Source of the DNA: Pomphorhynchus laevis | Lineage: Eukaryota; Acanthocephala; Palaeacanthocephala; Echinorhynchida; Pomphorhynchidae | Assembly: GCA_012934845.2 (NCBI GenBank) | Contig: WNNJ02001818.1 | Location: 54,477-118,476 of the forward strand | Length of the DNA stretch: 64,000 nt | Reading direction: 5' to 3' | Part shown: piece by piece, positions 52,902 through 64,000 of the stretch | Position numbering within the stretch: position 1 is the first letter of the stretch | How the letters are laid out: every line of letters starts with the position of its first letter | Position numbers and translations under genes: made by a program | Notes under the pieces: generated by a model | Told to the model about the DNA's origin: nothing | Database searches by the model: none | What the model saw: the letters and a program-made list of their open reading frames with translations, nothing else

Positions 52902-54190
52902 CTCATAATAGCAGTCACTGCTGAAAACCGCCTTTGAATAAAACAACATTAATTAAACAATTATTTTAAAAAGTTTGTTAATATATTTGCTATAGTAATT
53001 GCAAAAACGAGACGACGTTGCCAAAACATTCAGAAACAAAATAATAATTCATATCAAACAAATCACAATTAGTGATTGTATCATCATACCATGGGGTATT
53101 CTTATTTTTTGAAATTATGCATGAAGGCTAGTAATATTATAATAAGATCCAACCTAATAATTGTAATTGGATCTTATTACAAGACAACTAAGCATGCCAG
53201 TGATGCTTAACAGTCAAAACATTTAATTAAAAACATCATTTTGTGGGATGGCTGCAAATATTATTGTCATTAATATAATAAATCCAGATTGTAGATAGTT
53301 AATTTATCAATTTTATTGACAGCGCCATTACTATACAAGAATATTAAACGGTGGATCATGTTTACTAGCTAAGTTTGGACAAAATATCATCATCTGTAGG
53401 ATGCCAAGGGGAGGAAGCAAGTCTGCGAAGCGTTTAGATTGGAAGACTTGGCATTTTTGCTAATAGCATTCTAACACAAGAAAAGCTTTCTAGATTCGCC
53501 TTGACGTTACAACATTATAAAGTTACAGACAATATCCAAAATGTAGTGTGGTGTTCCAGGCAGGATATTTTACTCGAAAAGTGTGATCTTAGATTAAAAT
53601 CTTTTTTACTTGGGAATCGATTATCTACAAAAGTGTGTTATACACTTAATTTTAGCACAGCTAAAACTTATACCTTAAAACTGAAAGTTAGCACACGTTG
53701 AGTGAAAATCTTTAAAATATAGATCAAGCAACAAAATTTTATAAGCCGCGTGCTTACAATTATTCTTTAATTAAGAATAAATGATCATTTCAAAGTTTCA
53801 ATGTACATATTTTATCCATATTTAGTTTATGTTTCTTGTAAAATATTTTTTATAATAAATGTTTAAAAACATGTTAGTTATAGTCACAAACGAATGATTA
53901 GTTAAACATTATCTAATTAGGTCTTGACGCTCTTACCAATTTCAAAATTGAATATAAATCACAAATATATGTAAATAACTTCTTAATTAAATATAAAAGT
54001 TTAAAGGTTTTTTAAAGTTTTTTGAATATCAGTTTCAATGTACAAAGTATATTTGTATTAAGTCGTTTAAGTAAACCGTGACATATTTGCGATGACATTT
54101 AAACTTCTGCGATAAATATTATATTATAATATTATCCTTTTCTGTGATAAAGGATCTTATAAAGTCTAACTTAATAATATAAAAATTGGA
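52902..54190. other. stretch without recognised gene
   Basis: AT-rich. A slightly GC-richer block at 53390-53700 contains a 66-codon open frame with no recognisable motif. Confidence 0.4.
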
Positions 54191-54195
54191 TAAAT

Positions 54196-54470
54196 ATTAA
54201 TCTAATAGCAGCCTCGAAACGTAGCCTGGCCACCTCAGCTTACTTCCTCCAACGAAGAAGAGCAGCGGCTTTACTCTAAGATTCTCTCGGATAACAGAGC
54301 TTCGAACTTTATTATTAAGGCTGGAGCCGGCCACACGAAGACAGAACCATATTTCGGTCGCCTGGACTTGACTTCTAGTCCTTTCAGTCATGGCCCAAAG
54401 TTCATGCCCATAAGTGGGAGAGAGGTAAGAACACAGCGATTAATTGAAAGCTTCGCCTGGAGGCTTAGCT
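54196..54470 (-). mobile_element. Rex3-type RTE fragment
   Basis: The minus strand reads MNFGP-like sequence, then MTERTRSQVQATEIWFCLRV, VRSSVIRENLRVKPLLFFV and KLRWPGYVSRLL. This corresponds to GHELWVMTERTRSxxQAAExxFLRRV...LRDxVRxSxIRxxLRVxPLLL of Rex3-type elements. A short 5'- and 3'-truncated relic. Confidence 0.8.
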
Positions 54471-55422
54471 CTCTTTAAAAATTAAATAAATATTAATCTA
54501 ATTATTAGATATGAAATTTAATAATATAATTAATTAAATAATATAATATTTTTATAAAAAAAATATTTTTATATGAAGCATTACAAGTCATGTTTAAATT
54601 CACACACGTCACTAAAAAATAGTTATGGCTTTCTAATTTACTGCTGGAATGATTAATTTAGATTTAAAAATTAGTTGTACAATACTAAATAGAAAACGCA
54701 AAGTACATTTTGACATGCTTTATAATAAAGACCTATCAAAATTAGTTCTTAACTTGAAATAGAATTGACTACAACTCACATGACCGAAAGTAAATTTAAA
54801 ATTATATCAAAATAGACGATTTTGCAAGTGCGATAAAATGTTTCGTAACGATTTTAACTTCATGAGTTAATGAATAACAGCAAAACAGTAGACTTTAAGA
54901 ATAACCTAATTTCATATAAACATTATAATGTAGTTTTAGACACATGATAAGTTATAATTGAGCCTATTTCCTTTATGTTGGTCACCTTAAACTATGAAAA
55001 TGCAGTATTGATTTGTTCGTCGCTAAATCAATGCTAAAGTAGAGTAAATTTTCGATATTTTTAAAATTAATAAATAAATGGAAAGTTCAATTTACCATCG
55101 AAACTGTGCTTAGTAGAAATAACATTTTACGGTTGAACTGCCTAATATTAATAGATTGACATTTACATAACAAATAGTCATGGAATTTCATAGCTTTTCA
55201 AGTTCAACAGAACCTACACTATATGCATACATATCATTTGATGAATGTGTGAGATGAATGTTTGATGATTCTCATCTCATCAAACTAAAAACTATTATGT
55301 ATGAAAGCATATTCAGATTATATAAAATAGACAAAAACATGTTCATAGTATGTTCCAATAAACAAAAAATCGTTTGCAAATTTATTAAACCATTATGCAC
55401 AAATTAATTAGCTATATAGGCT

Positions 55423-55734
55423 ATGAACAGCATATACTCATATAAATTAGCCTCTGTCATTCCTAATTCTATTTTATCAAACCTTGTTTGCGGTAAAAAC
55501 AACAGATTAGTTTCCATTGCATGCCAGTATATACGATGCAATTTTTGTTCTGCTTGCATTGGTGAAATGAAGAAACAATTTTATTGCTCAAAAACAGCAG
55601 CACGGAGCGATAAAAATTCAAGGAAAAGGATGTTTGAAATCGATCAGGATTCAACATTTTTGCGCGAACAGTCACGAATTACAAATTTGCTATCTCTAAG
55701 TATTCTGTATATGCAAAATAAGTTTAAAACGTAA
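55423..55734 (+). CDS. unrecognised 103-codon open frame containing the 204-bp dispersed repeat
   Basis: The frame reads LVCGKNNRLVSIACQYIRCN, FCSACIGEMKKQFYCSKTAA and RKRMFEIDQDSTFLREQSRI, with several cysteines (CNFCSAC, later C), but I recognise no family. Positions 55458-55661 are repeated inverted at 44279-44481. Whether this is the donor (an exon or small gene) or just another repeat copy cannot be decided. Confidence 0.3.
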   Translation: MNSIYSYKLASVIPNSILSNLVCGKNNRLVSIACQYIRCNFCSACIGEMKKQFYCSKTAARSDKNSRKRMFEIDQDSTFLREQSRITNLLSLSILYMQNKFKT

Positions 55735-56344
55735 AAACTAATTCTAAAAGTTTACACGTATCTAGCAATCCGCAATTTAATTTGGAGTTGACATCGACGA
55801 ATTGACGCAGTTAAGAATACACAGTATCTTTACTTTCATAGAGCTTTTAAATCATATTTTAAGATCTGACAAAAATCTTTACAAATAGAATACGTAAAGA
55901 CTATCAAATTGTAAAAGGATTGAATTATGATGTGATTTTATATACGTAATTGCAGCTTTAACTTCGACAATAAGGATTAAGTTTTCCTTTCTTAAAATTC
56001 GATAATTTTACTTTTCGACTACCAATAAAAAAAATAGATTTATCGAAAATATAGAGATTTATAGTTTAAAAATATTTCAAGAATGTTGTTTTATATTAAA
56101 TCCAATAGATAACAACATTTTGGAAAGCAAATATATAATAATTTCGCTATTATAATAATATGTATTTTATGTGATCATATGATGTCACAAAAGGTAAATC
56201 AAACATTAAATATGGAAAGCAGATATAACTAACTTGATTGATAGGTAATAATTTATTAAACAAGTTAGATTACTTTATTAGTAAGTTGGCTAGCCTCAAC
56301 GACTTTAACGACTTATCGGTTTAAATTATTTTTGATCAATACGA

Positions 56345-56745
56345 AATTTACAAATATTGGGTCGAGGAATAGGGGGTCGAAACCTGATAGCATAGCAGTT
56401 CCTCATAATGGCATCTAATCCTTATTCTGAAACATCGTTGGTTATTTATTAGTCGATTTATAAATATTGACTTTTATTTTAAAAATTAATTTTAAATTTT
56501 AACTTTATTAACTATATAAAACTTTATATAAGAATTATTAATTCTTTACTATTCTTTATTATTTAATTATTTATACCTAATATAAAATATGTAGACTTAT
56601 TATATATAAATCAATAAATATTTAGACTCATTTATCGTTATATAAATATAAATTGTATAAAATCTTATATAATCATTTATTATTTATTTTTTTGATTTAT
56701 ATATAGTATAAAATACGTAGACAGTTATCTGATCTGATTTCTTAT
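56345..56745 (+). repeat. PLE family A terminal repeat, 5'-truncated
   Basis: It starts inside the core (GGGTCGAGGAATAGGGGGTC, GAAACCTGATAGCATAGCAG) and ends with ATACGTAGACAGTTATCTGA. The left half of the pseudoknot is missing. Confidence 0.75.
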
Positions 56746-57099
56746 TTAAAAGTGAATTTTAAAGCAGGATCAAAAGAACAAAAATTTGTTTTTATATTAC
56801 GCATTATTAGAAAAACAAGAAATGATGTGTTCACTAAAATTATCTTTAGACTTTCTAATTTATTCTTCACAATAATCGCTTATACATTCAAAATTTCAAT
56901 TGTAACAATGACTGCACATGTGCATCAATTTAAAATTAGGAAGCAAACTATAGATGACTAGTTTGATAATAGCAATTAATTTCAAAAATAGGTAGATTTT
57001 CAAATTGAAAGTAGATCTTTCGCTATCAACGCTGATTTAATTTGAAGAAATGATTTCAATTAAATTTGCAAAATGTTAGACGAAAGTCTTTCATTAAAT

Positions 57100-57240
57100 C
57101 TAATTGCCAATAAAAGCAGACGAGTCGAGTGATCGTCAGGCAACATTAAAAGGATCAAAACGTGAAACGTATGTATTGGATCAGTAGCTGATGAGGTTCA
57201 CCAATACTGAAATGTTGCGTACTGCTGTTGGTTTCTAGGA
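57100..57240 (+). repeat. diverged SINE body fragment
   Basis: ACGTGAAACGTATGTATTGG and CAGTAGCTGATGAGGTTCAC match the SINE body (compare 59410-59450). Flanking 56760-58700 is AT-rich with no recognised gene. Confidence 0.5.
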
Positions 57241-58734
57241 TTGAAGCAAAGTGTAGTGTCATTAAAGATTTCAATTGTAACAATAACTACACAATTAACT
57301 TAAAATAGTTAATCTAATTGACAAAAAGCTTACGATTGACCAACAAGGTGCTGTGGCATTATGTCTAAATTTTATACCGATTAAAAGAGTTCAACCGCTA
57401 TTACTTTATAAAACAACTAAAAGCAATGGCGTTTAAAAGTATAAAGGATGCCAAAATAAAAGATCAAAATATTATAGCAAAAGCTTATATAGGTTTAAAA
57501 TGCGTTGAAGAAGCGGCTATTTAGATCGTAGAGTAAGTGAGAACTGCATTCGGAAATATCATTCAGGCAAATGATCTCGTGATCATCAACAATGAAGTTT
57601 TTTGCATCGGAGAAAATTAACAATGAAATATAATTTACAGTAGCAAAGACCTTTAAAGCTATCATGTGTATACAGAAGTTGATAAATTAATTTACAAAAT
57701 TTGCCGTCTCAAAATAAGAATAAAATAAAATATAAACAGTAAATGTAATTTCGAAAGTACCAAATGTTCAATGTATAAATAAAATTTGAATTATAAGATT
57801 TAAATTGCTAAACGAAATTAATGCTGTTTAGCGAAAATTGGAATACAAATATAATATTTGACGACAGTAGCAGGTGATTTCTAGTCCAATTATGGGTCAA
57901 GTTATTCAATTATGCGTCAAGCAATTTAAGTTTAATTCATAACAAAATACTAGGTAGGAAAAAAGTCTGCCAGATCACAAGTCAATTAACTTTTTGAAGG
58001 TGTAAATCATCTTTATGAGACAGATTAAAAACAGTGAGTAAAAACGTCCGGCCTTCTTAACGTGTGATATAAGATCCTCGCTATAAAATACAATCGAGAC
58101 AACATGCGATCGTTATTAATAGCCTGCCTTGATAATGAAAAACTTTAAATTCCTAACGATTAAATAAACCTTAAACATTTATATGTAATCTGAAAGTTAA
58201 TAAAGACAAGATACGAGATGTCTAGATACTTCATTTGAGCACCTGTACCGAATTTCTTAATGGTAAGACAGTGCCCATTTTAGAAGAATCTTTGATTTCT
58301 TCCGGATACGTGGGAATTTATTCAAGTCAAATTTGGAGTATAATTCAATGAAGTTGTATGAAATCGATATTTTATGTATGAAGTATAATGATATAATTAT
58401 TACAAAAAAACGGAGTGCCAGTAACTTGCGGAAAAGAGTGCACCATCAAAGATCATTTGTAATTTGAAAGTGTTAGGAAAATTGAATATATGAGGACAAA
58501 TGACATTTTAATTAAATAAAGAATTAGCAAATTTTGAGGAATTTATAAACACGTTGCGTCATGAAGCAGGATTGCGGAATATTATCATAAACACAAGATG
58601 GATCAACAAGTAAGTTGTAAGGTAAATATTAAATACATTATTGGAGAAAGGGTAGTCTTGATGAACACCAGTGACTGAAAAAAACGATAAATAATTTTTA
58701 TATAATTTTTGAAATATATATTTTTGTATGAGTA

Positions 58735-58978
58735 TTCATGCATAACATTTAATATAAAATATAATACGTTAAATAATGAAATTTTAAGAATTTCCATAAT
58801 ATGTAATGATAATTCATCAAAATCATAAAAAATAATATGATGGATACATATTTTAAACTAGGTTACTACAAAATTAAAATCAAGCAGAAAATTGTAAAAT
58901 ATATAAATCAACAAAATATCATTAAAAATAAATTTAAAATCATCAGCGGAAAATTTTTATGGATGGATGATAAATAAT
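58735..58978 (+). pseudogene. PLE family A, decayed C-terminal coding segment
   Basis: It aligns with 7545-7797 but carries several stops and frame changes. The last codons (SGKFLWMDDK, stop) are intact and lead into a terminal repeat. Confidence 0.8.
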
Positions 58979-59185
58979 ATACTTTGTATTAGAATAAGAT
59001 ACTATATAATCAAATTTCATCAGAGGAAATACGTCCTTAGCACGTATTTGGCCCCGCTGCTATGTTAAGTCGAGGAATAGGGGTCGAAACCTGATAGCAT
59101 AGCAGTTCCTCATGATAACATCTAATCCTTATTATAATACAACGTCTGTTATTTCTTAGTCAATTCATAAAAATGACTTATTTTA
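58979..59185 (+). repeat. PLE family A terminal repeat with compensated hairpin
   Basis: The core hairpin reads AAATACGT (59027-59034) with ACGTATTT (59042-59049), where other copies have AAATACAT with ATGTATTT. Both sides of one base pair changed together. GGCCCC pairs with GGGGTC through a G.U. Confidence 0.85.
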
Positions 59186-59189
59186 CTTG

Positions 59190-59285
59190 ATTGCATCTGT
59201 GAGCTGAAATTTTTCTGATTACGAATATATCGATTTTAAGTCTTCTATAAGCAATTCTAAGTGATTTATAAATACATAAAATACA
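59190..59285 (-). repeat. dispersed fragment shared with 6755-6855
   Basis: The reverse complement of the 6.8-kb copy (TTTTAAGTCTTCTATAAGCA and AAGTGATTTATAAATACAT). Confidence 0.6.
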
Positions 59286-59369
59286 TATTTTTTTTATAAA
59301 AATTTACTTTAATTTTAAATTTTAATTTTAAATTTTAACTTTATATATTTTATCTTGACCCTTATTATC

Positions 59370-59625
59370 TGCTTACTCCGTACAAGAGTCGAAACGTATA
59401 AGTGCCAAATCGTGAAATGTAGGTCTGCGTCAGCAGCTGATGAGACTCACCCATGTTGATTAGTATCGTCTTGCTGTATCGAAAATAGGAACAATACCTG
59501 CGAGGTTGATTTTGTAAAACAACAAGAAGAATTTCAGCTCACAAATGCAATCAAGTTAAATTCATTTAAGTAAATACATTGATTTAAATACACAGATTTT
59601 TGAATCACAATCATAATGAAATCAT
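59370..59625 (+). mobile_element. SINE, 5'-truncated copy
   Basis: It lacks the tRNA-like head and starts near GCTTACTCCGTACAAGAG. It has GTGAAATGTAGGTCTGCG, GCAGCTGATGAGACTCACCC, CTGTATCGAAAATAGGAAC and the tail AATTTCAGCTCACAAATGCA. Confidence 0.7.
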
Positions 59626-59699
59626 AATCCGTAAGAAATTTCAAAAAAATTTAATAATTTAATTTTAAAATTATACGATAAACATGTATTGTTCATATT

Positions 59700-59850
59700 T
59701 TGATACAGCAGGACTCTACTAATAAGCCTGGAACAACACCTGTGAGGATAATACCAAAATACCAAAATAGGAACATTACATGTGAGGATAATATCGTGGC
59801 CCAATCTGAAACAAATTTCAGCCAGATGCAATCAAGTTAAATTAAAAACA
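59700..59850 (+). repeat. SINE tail fragment
   Basis: TGATACAGCAGGACTCTACT, a doubled block ACCAAAATAGGAACATTACA and GAAACAAATTTCAGCCAGA. It is a decayed 3' part with a small internal duplication. Confidence 0.55.
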
Positions 59851-59969
59851 TTCATTGCAAGTGGCAGCATGAAAAACAGTGATGAAGGAGCAGATCACAC
59901 ATATAGGTAGGTTTCTAATAAGTCATTAGAATACGATCCCCTACCAAAAGTAATATTCAGAAATGTATA

Positions 59970-61270
59970 TCTACACCACTGGAGCAGCCAGCCTAATGGA
60001 TGTAGCGTTTAATCGCGATAGAGACGTCCTGAGTTCGAATACGATCAGCATCAGTGTACGTACAAATAGAATAGAATAGAATAGAATAGAATTTATTTAG
60101 AGTGGCCGTTATGGTAAAATAGAACCATTTACAGACCCACTATAAAAATTAAAAAAAGACAAGTTTACGTCCGATGAGTGTTTGAACTTGTATGTAGAGT
60201 TATTGAATTGATTGCGGCTGAAAGTGTTATTTTAGTTCGTTTGCAAGAAGTATGGCGATCAAGGAAGTTTTGAAGTGTTTAAGCGACGTCAATGATTTTG
60301 TGTCTCGAGGAAGTTTGTTCCAAAGGCGTAGTGCAGCGATGGTGAACGCACGATATCCGTGATTACCGTTGTGACGGGGGACGAAAAGCGAGTAGGAGCG
60401 ATGACTTCTTAGGGAGAGACCAGTCGTCATATTGGATGCGCTGTCAGGAAGATATAGATAAGGAGGGTTGTGCCGGAATTTGATTTGCCATGCAAGTGTG
60501 AGAATTTGAGAGGTTATGCGGCTCGGAATGTCGAGCCAGTTAAGGATGCGGAGGGTGTTGGAGATGTGGTCGTACTTACGAAGGCGAAAGATGACCCTAG
60601 CAGCCATGTGCAGAATCCTTTGTAGATAGTGAACTTGATATACTGGACAGTTTACGAGAAGACCTAAGCAATATTCTAGACGAGGCATGAAAAGGCTGGA
60701 GATTAAAATAGCTGTCGATTTGACGTCGAGGTTTCTACGGACACTTCGAATGTCACGGAGGATGAGGGAGCATGAACTGATCTTGCTACGAATAAAAGGC
60801 AGAAACGAGAGATTATTGTCAAAAGGGACACCGAGGATTGTCATGATAGTCACTTCTGGTAGACGGAAATTGTGTATGCATACTGGAAAATCGAGGGTGT
60901 AAGAGTGGCGCGGTGTTATCCACATCATGTTAGATTTCTCGTTGTTTAAAAACATACGGATTGAACAAAGATATGCGTGAATAGCAGAGAGGCAAGACGA
61001 TGTATCAGAAGCGAGGTTGGATGCAGATGTAAGTGTGCATGATGCATAGATTACTATATCGTCAGCGTACTGAATAACTTCAAAGCCGAAAGGGACCACG
61101 ATGGAAGATAAATCACCAAGAAGAAGGGTGAAAAGAAGCGGCCCTAGAACGTACAAAGCAGATAATAAGTGTCGATACGTGAAATGTAGGTCTCGGTCAA
61201 CAGCTGATTAGACTCATTCAGGCTGATTAGTAGCATCCTGTTGTATCAAAAATAGGAACAATACCTGTGA
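59970..61270 (+). mobile_element. tRNA-derived SINE interrupted by a LINE
   Basis: The left part 59970-60063 has the head (GCAGCCAGCCTAATGGATGT) with a B-box like GAGTTCGAATACG. The right part 61149-61270 resumes GTACAAAGCAGATAATAAG, GTGAAATGTAGGTCTCGG and CAGCTGATTAGACTCATTC. Together they equal the uninterrupted copy at 40540. ACGTAC (possibly ACGTACAAA) is duplicated at the junctions. Confidence 0.8.
60064..61148 (-). mobile_element. CR1/L2-like LINE inserted in the SINE
   Basis: The 309-residue frame (60227-61156) starts inside the reverse transcriptase at VLGPLLFTLLLGDLSS. It has IQYADDIVIYASC (motif C), LFMPRLEYCLGLL and ends with RLWNKLPRDTKSLTSLKHFK, the usual C-terminus of CR1-group proteins. 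The 3' end is a pentamer repeat (ATTCT)n at 60066-60094 on the minus strand. It is 5'-truncated, distinct from but related to the LINE copies at 20.7 and 36 kb. The frame has no internal stop, so the insertion is fairly recent. Confidence 0.9.
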
Positions 61271-61369
61271 GGTATTAATACCTGTTGGTATAAATTATAT
61301 AACATCATTTATAACAATTATTTATTATTTATTATTTAAATTTTATAAAAATATCAAATACATAGACTC

Positions 61370-62955
61370 AATCAGCTTATTTGATTCATAGAGGGAGCGC
61401 TAGATATACAATATAATTTTCACTTGATTAAACAATCTGGTAATGATATGATAGATGCTCGTGTGCACTTAGGTACTCAAAGAGAACCAAAAGCGGAGAT
61501 AACGAAATCAATATATACGGCTAAATGCAGGAAAGTCGAAAAAAAATAACTACCGAGAATTGTGATCTGCACTCTTTACAAATATGTCACACTTTACTAC
61601 ACCTGTTAACCGATCAACATTAAGTGTTTTAGACCCAATGACGAATCTATAATTATTACGTCTACTACAATGCAACTCGTTTTCTTTAGCATCAAAATGA
61701 ATACCTACCAAGATAAATACGAGCAATATTTATGGTTAGATAAACTTTATAACGAGATGTACAAGCTTTCACCTGATGTTAGTTGAAAAATCTCAAAATA
61801 TTCTAATAATGGAATCACTACGCTCTTAATTTTGGAATCTTAAGATCAAAAGATCTAAATCAACTTTTAAGTTTAGTTAATCAATTTTTGAATACATCTA
61901 AATGTCGTAAACAATATAATAATTTTTGAAGGTAAGACGAGAATCAACTGTTTTTCTTTAAACATTTTGAACTTTGCTGCTTTTCTATCATGTTGGAGTC
62001 AATAATAACGCACAGTCTAAGTGGAAACAACTATTTTGATTTAATTTAATATGTTTAATTGCCTGAGCATCAGCTATTTTGCGACAATTGACAGAATATG
62101 TCAATTTGGAATTATTTATACAATTTGGGATTATCAAATTTGTTGGTATACTACGTTTATATTTGGCTAAAAGTCGAAAGACGGTAGTGGTCTAATAAAA
62201 TATCTCAGATTATTAATTATTAATTATATATTTTATATATTTGATATTTTATTTGCTGGAAGTTGATCCCTTTACTCTGGAATCAAATAAATTAAATTCT
62301 AATGTAATTGGCATAATCGCAATTAGTAATCAACAATATTACACTTGACTACATTTAACCACAAGTGGAGATGGGTTCTAAGGGGTAATATACAGAGTAT
62401 CGGATAGTACCTGTTTACCAATCCCCGTAAACAGGATATCCACTGATCCTTGTTTAAATTGTGTAGTGCAATAGATACATCCATTTATTATCTAATACTA
62501 AAATGTCGAGAATGGATTTCATGCTGTGCAATGAAAGCCGGAGTGCACAGGACAACGAATTTCAAAATTGTCTACTGCTCTCGAGTGTGGAATAATCTAA
62601 TAGCATGATCCGTCATTTATATCCAAATCATTCATATTAGTAAAGCCATAAATTAGAAAAGTTCAAGCATTTATTGTGGTAAATATGCTGATTAAATCAT
62701 GTGTTTATATTAATGAATCAAATTAAAGCCAATAATTGTCGAATGTAATGCTTGATCAACGAAAATTAAGTTACTATTTGGCTTGATGATGAGCTCTAAG
62801 GGATATACACATAGTATAACTATATATATGATGTAATATAAATCGGGTAATGCCATGAGTGTCGCTGATTGATCTTGACTTTTTAAGTTTACTATCGTCT
62901 GTATATCGACCGAGCCCAAGACCATTAAAAATACTTAAATAATTAAAATCAAATA
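61370..62955. other. stretch without recognised gene
   Basis: It starts with a PLE-like end signature (ATAGACTCAATCAGCTTATT). The rest is AT-rich; small open frames have no recognisable content. Confidence 0.4.
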
Positions 62956-62959
62956 GATT

Positions 62960-63140
62960 ACGACATAATTTTGATGATTCTACTAAGGACGAAAATTAAT
63001 GCATCAACATGTCTCAGTTGACTGAATCAAAGGATTTACTGAAGTCGATGAAATCCACTAACATCGACACTCGATTTCCAAGTGGTAATTTAGTGACCAT
63101 ACAGTAAATTAGAAAGTCCAATAGATCAATAAAATTGGGA
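62960..63140 (-). mobile_element. reverse transcriptase motif A relic
   Basis: The minus strand reads LGNRVSMLVDFIDFSKSFDS followed by VN, the 'xxxVDFxKAFDSVN' motif A of a non-LTR reverse transcriptase. A stop follows at once. Nothing else of the element is recognisable. Confidence 0.6.
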
Positions 63141-63541
63141 CGGTTATATTTTTACATTAAATATTATATCATATACTATATTAATATAATATATTAAATA
63201 TTGACAATTATTTGTAACCATTCGTTATAGTTAATAATCCACTATTTATTAATAAATCATTTGCAAATGACAATTCACCTTGACCAAAAGAATATGTGGT
63301 CTAAAGTTTAGATCACTATGCAATGTGTTATCGACTATTATTTATAAAAGGCTAGAGATTATAAATTTTCACAACGTATCAAATCCCATATCAGTAATCA
63401 GAGCAGCAAATGCTTTGCATGCTAAACCCCTGAGTGCGATTCGACTGCACTTTTCTTAGTTTGAGCATTTAGTGATGACATGATCAATACGTTAAATATC
63501 GGTATCAAATATAGCGCTATTAAATTTTGTTGCATTTTAAT

Positions 63542-63834
63542 TTGGCTATCCGAATCCATCAAGGAGGTCACATGCTACAAAAACTCCAAAACGAGAAGCT
63601 TCTCAAAAGCAATATTTGCTTGAAAGTGTCAACGTCAATCAGACCGAACGTCTATTAGATTATCGGTGTAGTTTAGAACGTTGCGTATTATTTACCAAGC
63701 ATTTAAGAGTACACGGATATAAATCCGTGCTAAGCATCTTGGAAAGCGCAGAGCTGTGTCAGTTTGCCATTGTCCTCATGAGCAGCAAAGTGCATTGGAC
63801 TCGTCATCTAATTGTAACATCATTCACAGACTGA
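63542..63834 (+). CDS. unrecognised open frame near the window edge
   Basis: The frame is open from a TAA at about 63538 to a TGA at 63834, giving about 97 residues (SRRSHATKTPKREASQKQYL, then LLDYRCSLERCVLFTKHLRV and ending SKVHWTRHLIVTSFTD). GC content is above that of its flanks. The first ATG is at 63616. It could be the last exon of a gene or a transposon relic; no family is recognised. Confidence 0.3.
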
Positions 63835-64000
63835 ACTACAATTTTAGAACACGCAGATTTTTAACTTTAAAAATGAACATCCTGTATTTTGTTAAATGTT
63901 ACAAAATAGCATTTATATCCATTTTTATAATCTTTACTTTAAAGCTTATATTAGTAAACTAAATTTCATTATTTTGCTAAATATTACCAGTATTGCGGCA

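Overview
The window looks like a piece of an AT-rich, intron-rich invertebrate animal genome; an arthropod is plausible but not proven. The evidence is GT-AG introns, one chromatin gene spread over about 38 kb in 23 coding exons, and many decayed animal-type retrotransposons (Penelope-like, RTE/Rex3-like, CR1/L2-like and a tRNA-derived SINE). Nothing bacterial, viral or CRISPR-like was seen.

The only well-supported host gene is on the minus strand, from a start codon at 50202 to a stop codon at 12459. It encodes a BAZ2/Toutatis-family chromatin-remodelling subunit. I placed 23 coding exons by splice sites, homology and phase. Every junction is phase-compatible, and the total is 5268 nt (1755 codons plus stop). 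Domains in order are: a low-complexity, basic N-terminus; MBD/TAM (exons 7-8); a charged linker; DDT (exons 13-14); WHIM/WSTF motifs (exons 15-19); two PHD-type zinc fingers (exon 20); a basic serine-rich linker (exon 21); and a C-terminal bromodomain (exons 22-23).

Region 1-12.4 kb (downstream of the gene) is a graveyard of mobile elements. It holds two complementary halves of one Penelope-like element (PLE), several copies of that element's terminal repeat, and two pieces of a Rex3-type RTE retrotransposon. The introns (12.6-50 kb) hold CR1/L2-like LINE copies at 20.7-22.1 and 36.0-37.3 kb, facing inverted PLE termini at 23.0-23.6 kb, and an antisense RTE tail at 17.7-18.1 kb. They also hold a second PLE family with a recognisable GIY-YIG endonuclease at 31.8-32.1 kb, a terminal-repeat element at 33.0-33.6 kb, foldback elements and several tandem arrays. 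Region 50.2-64 kb (upstream) carries more PLE termini, a LINE inserted inside a tRNA-derived SINE with a matching empty site at 40.6 kb, and fragments of reverse transcriptase.

The most unusual signal is the PLE terminal repeat. At least ten copies keep about 100 nt that can fold into a closing stem, a hairpin and two interleaved stems (a pseudoknot). The hairpin shows a compensatory change between copies, which suggests selection on an RNA fold. It does not fit the hammerhead order of core boxes.
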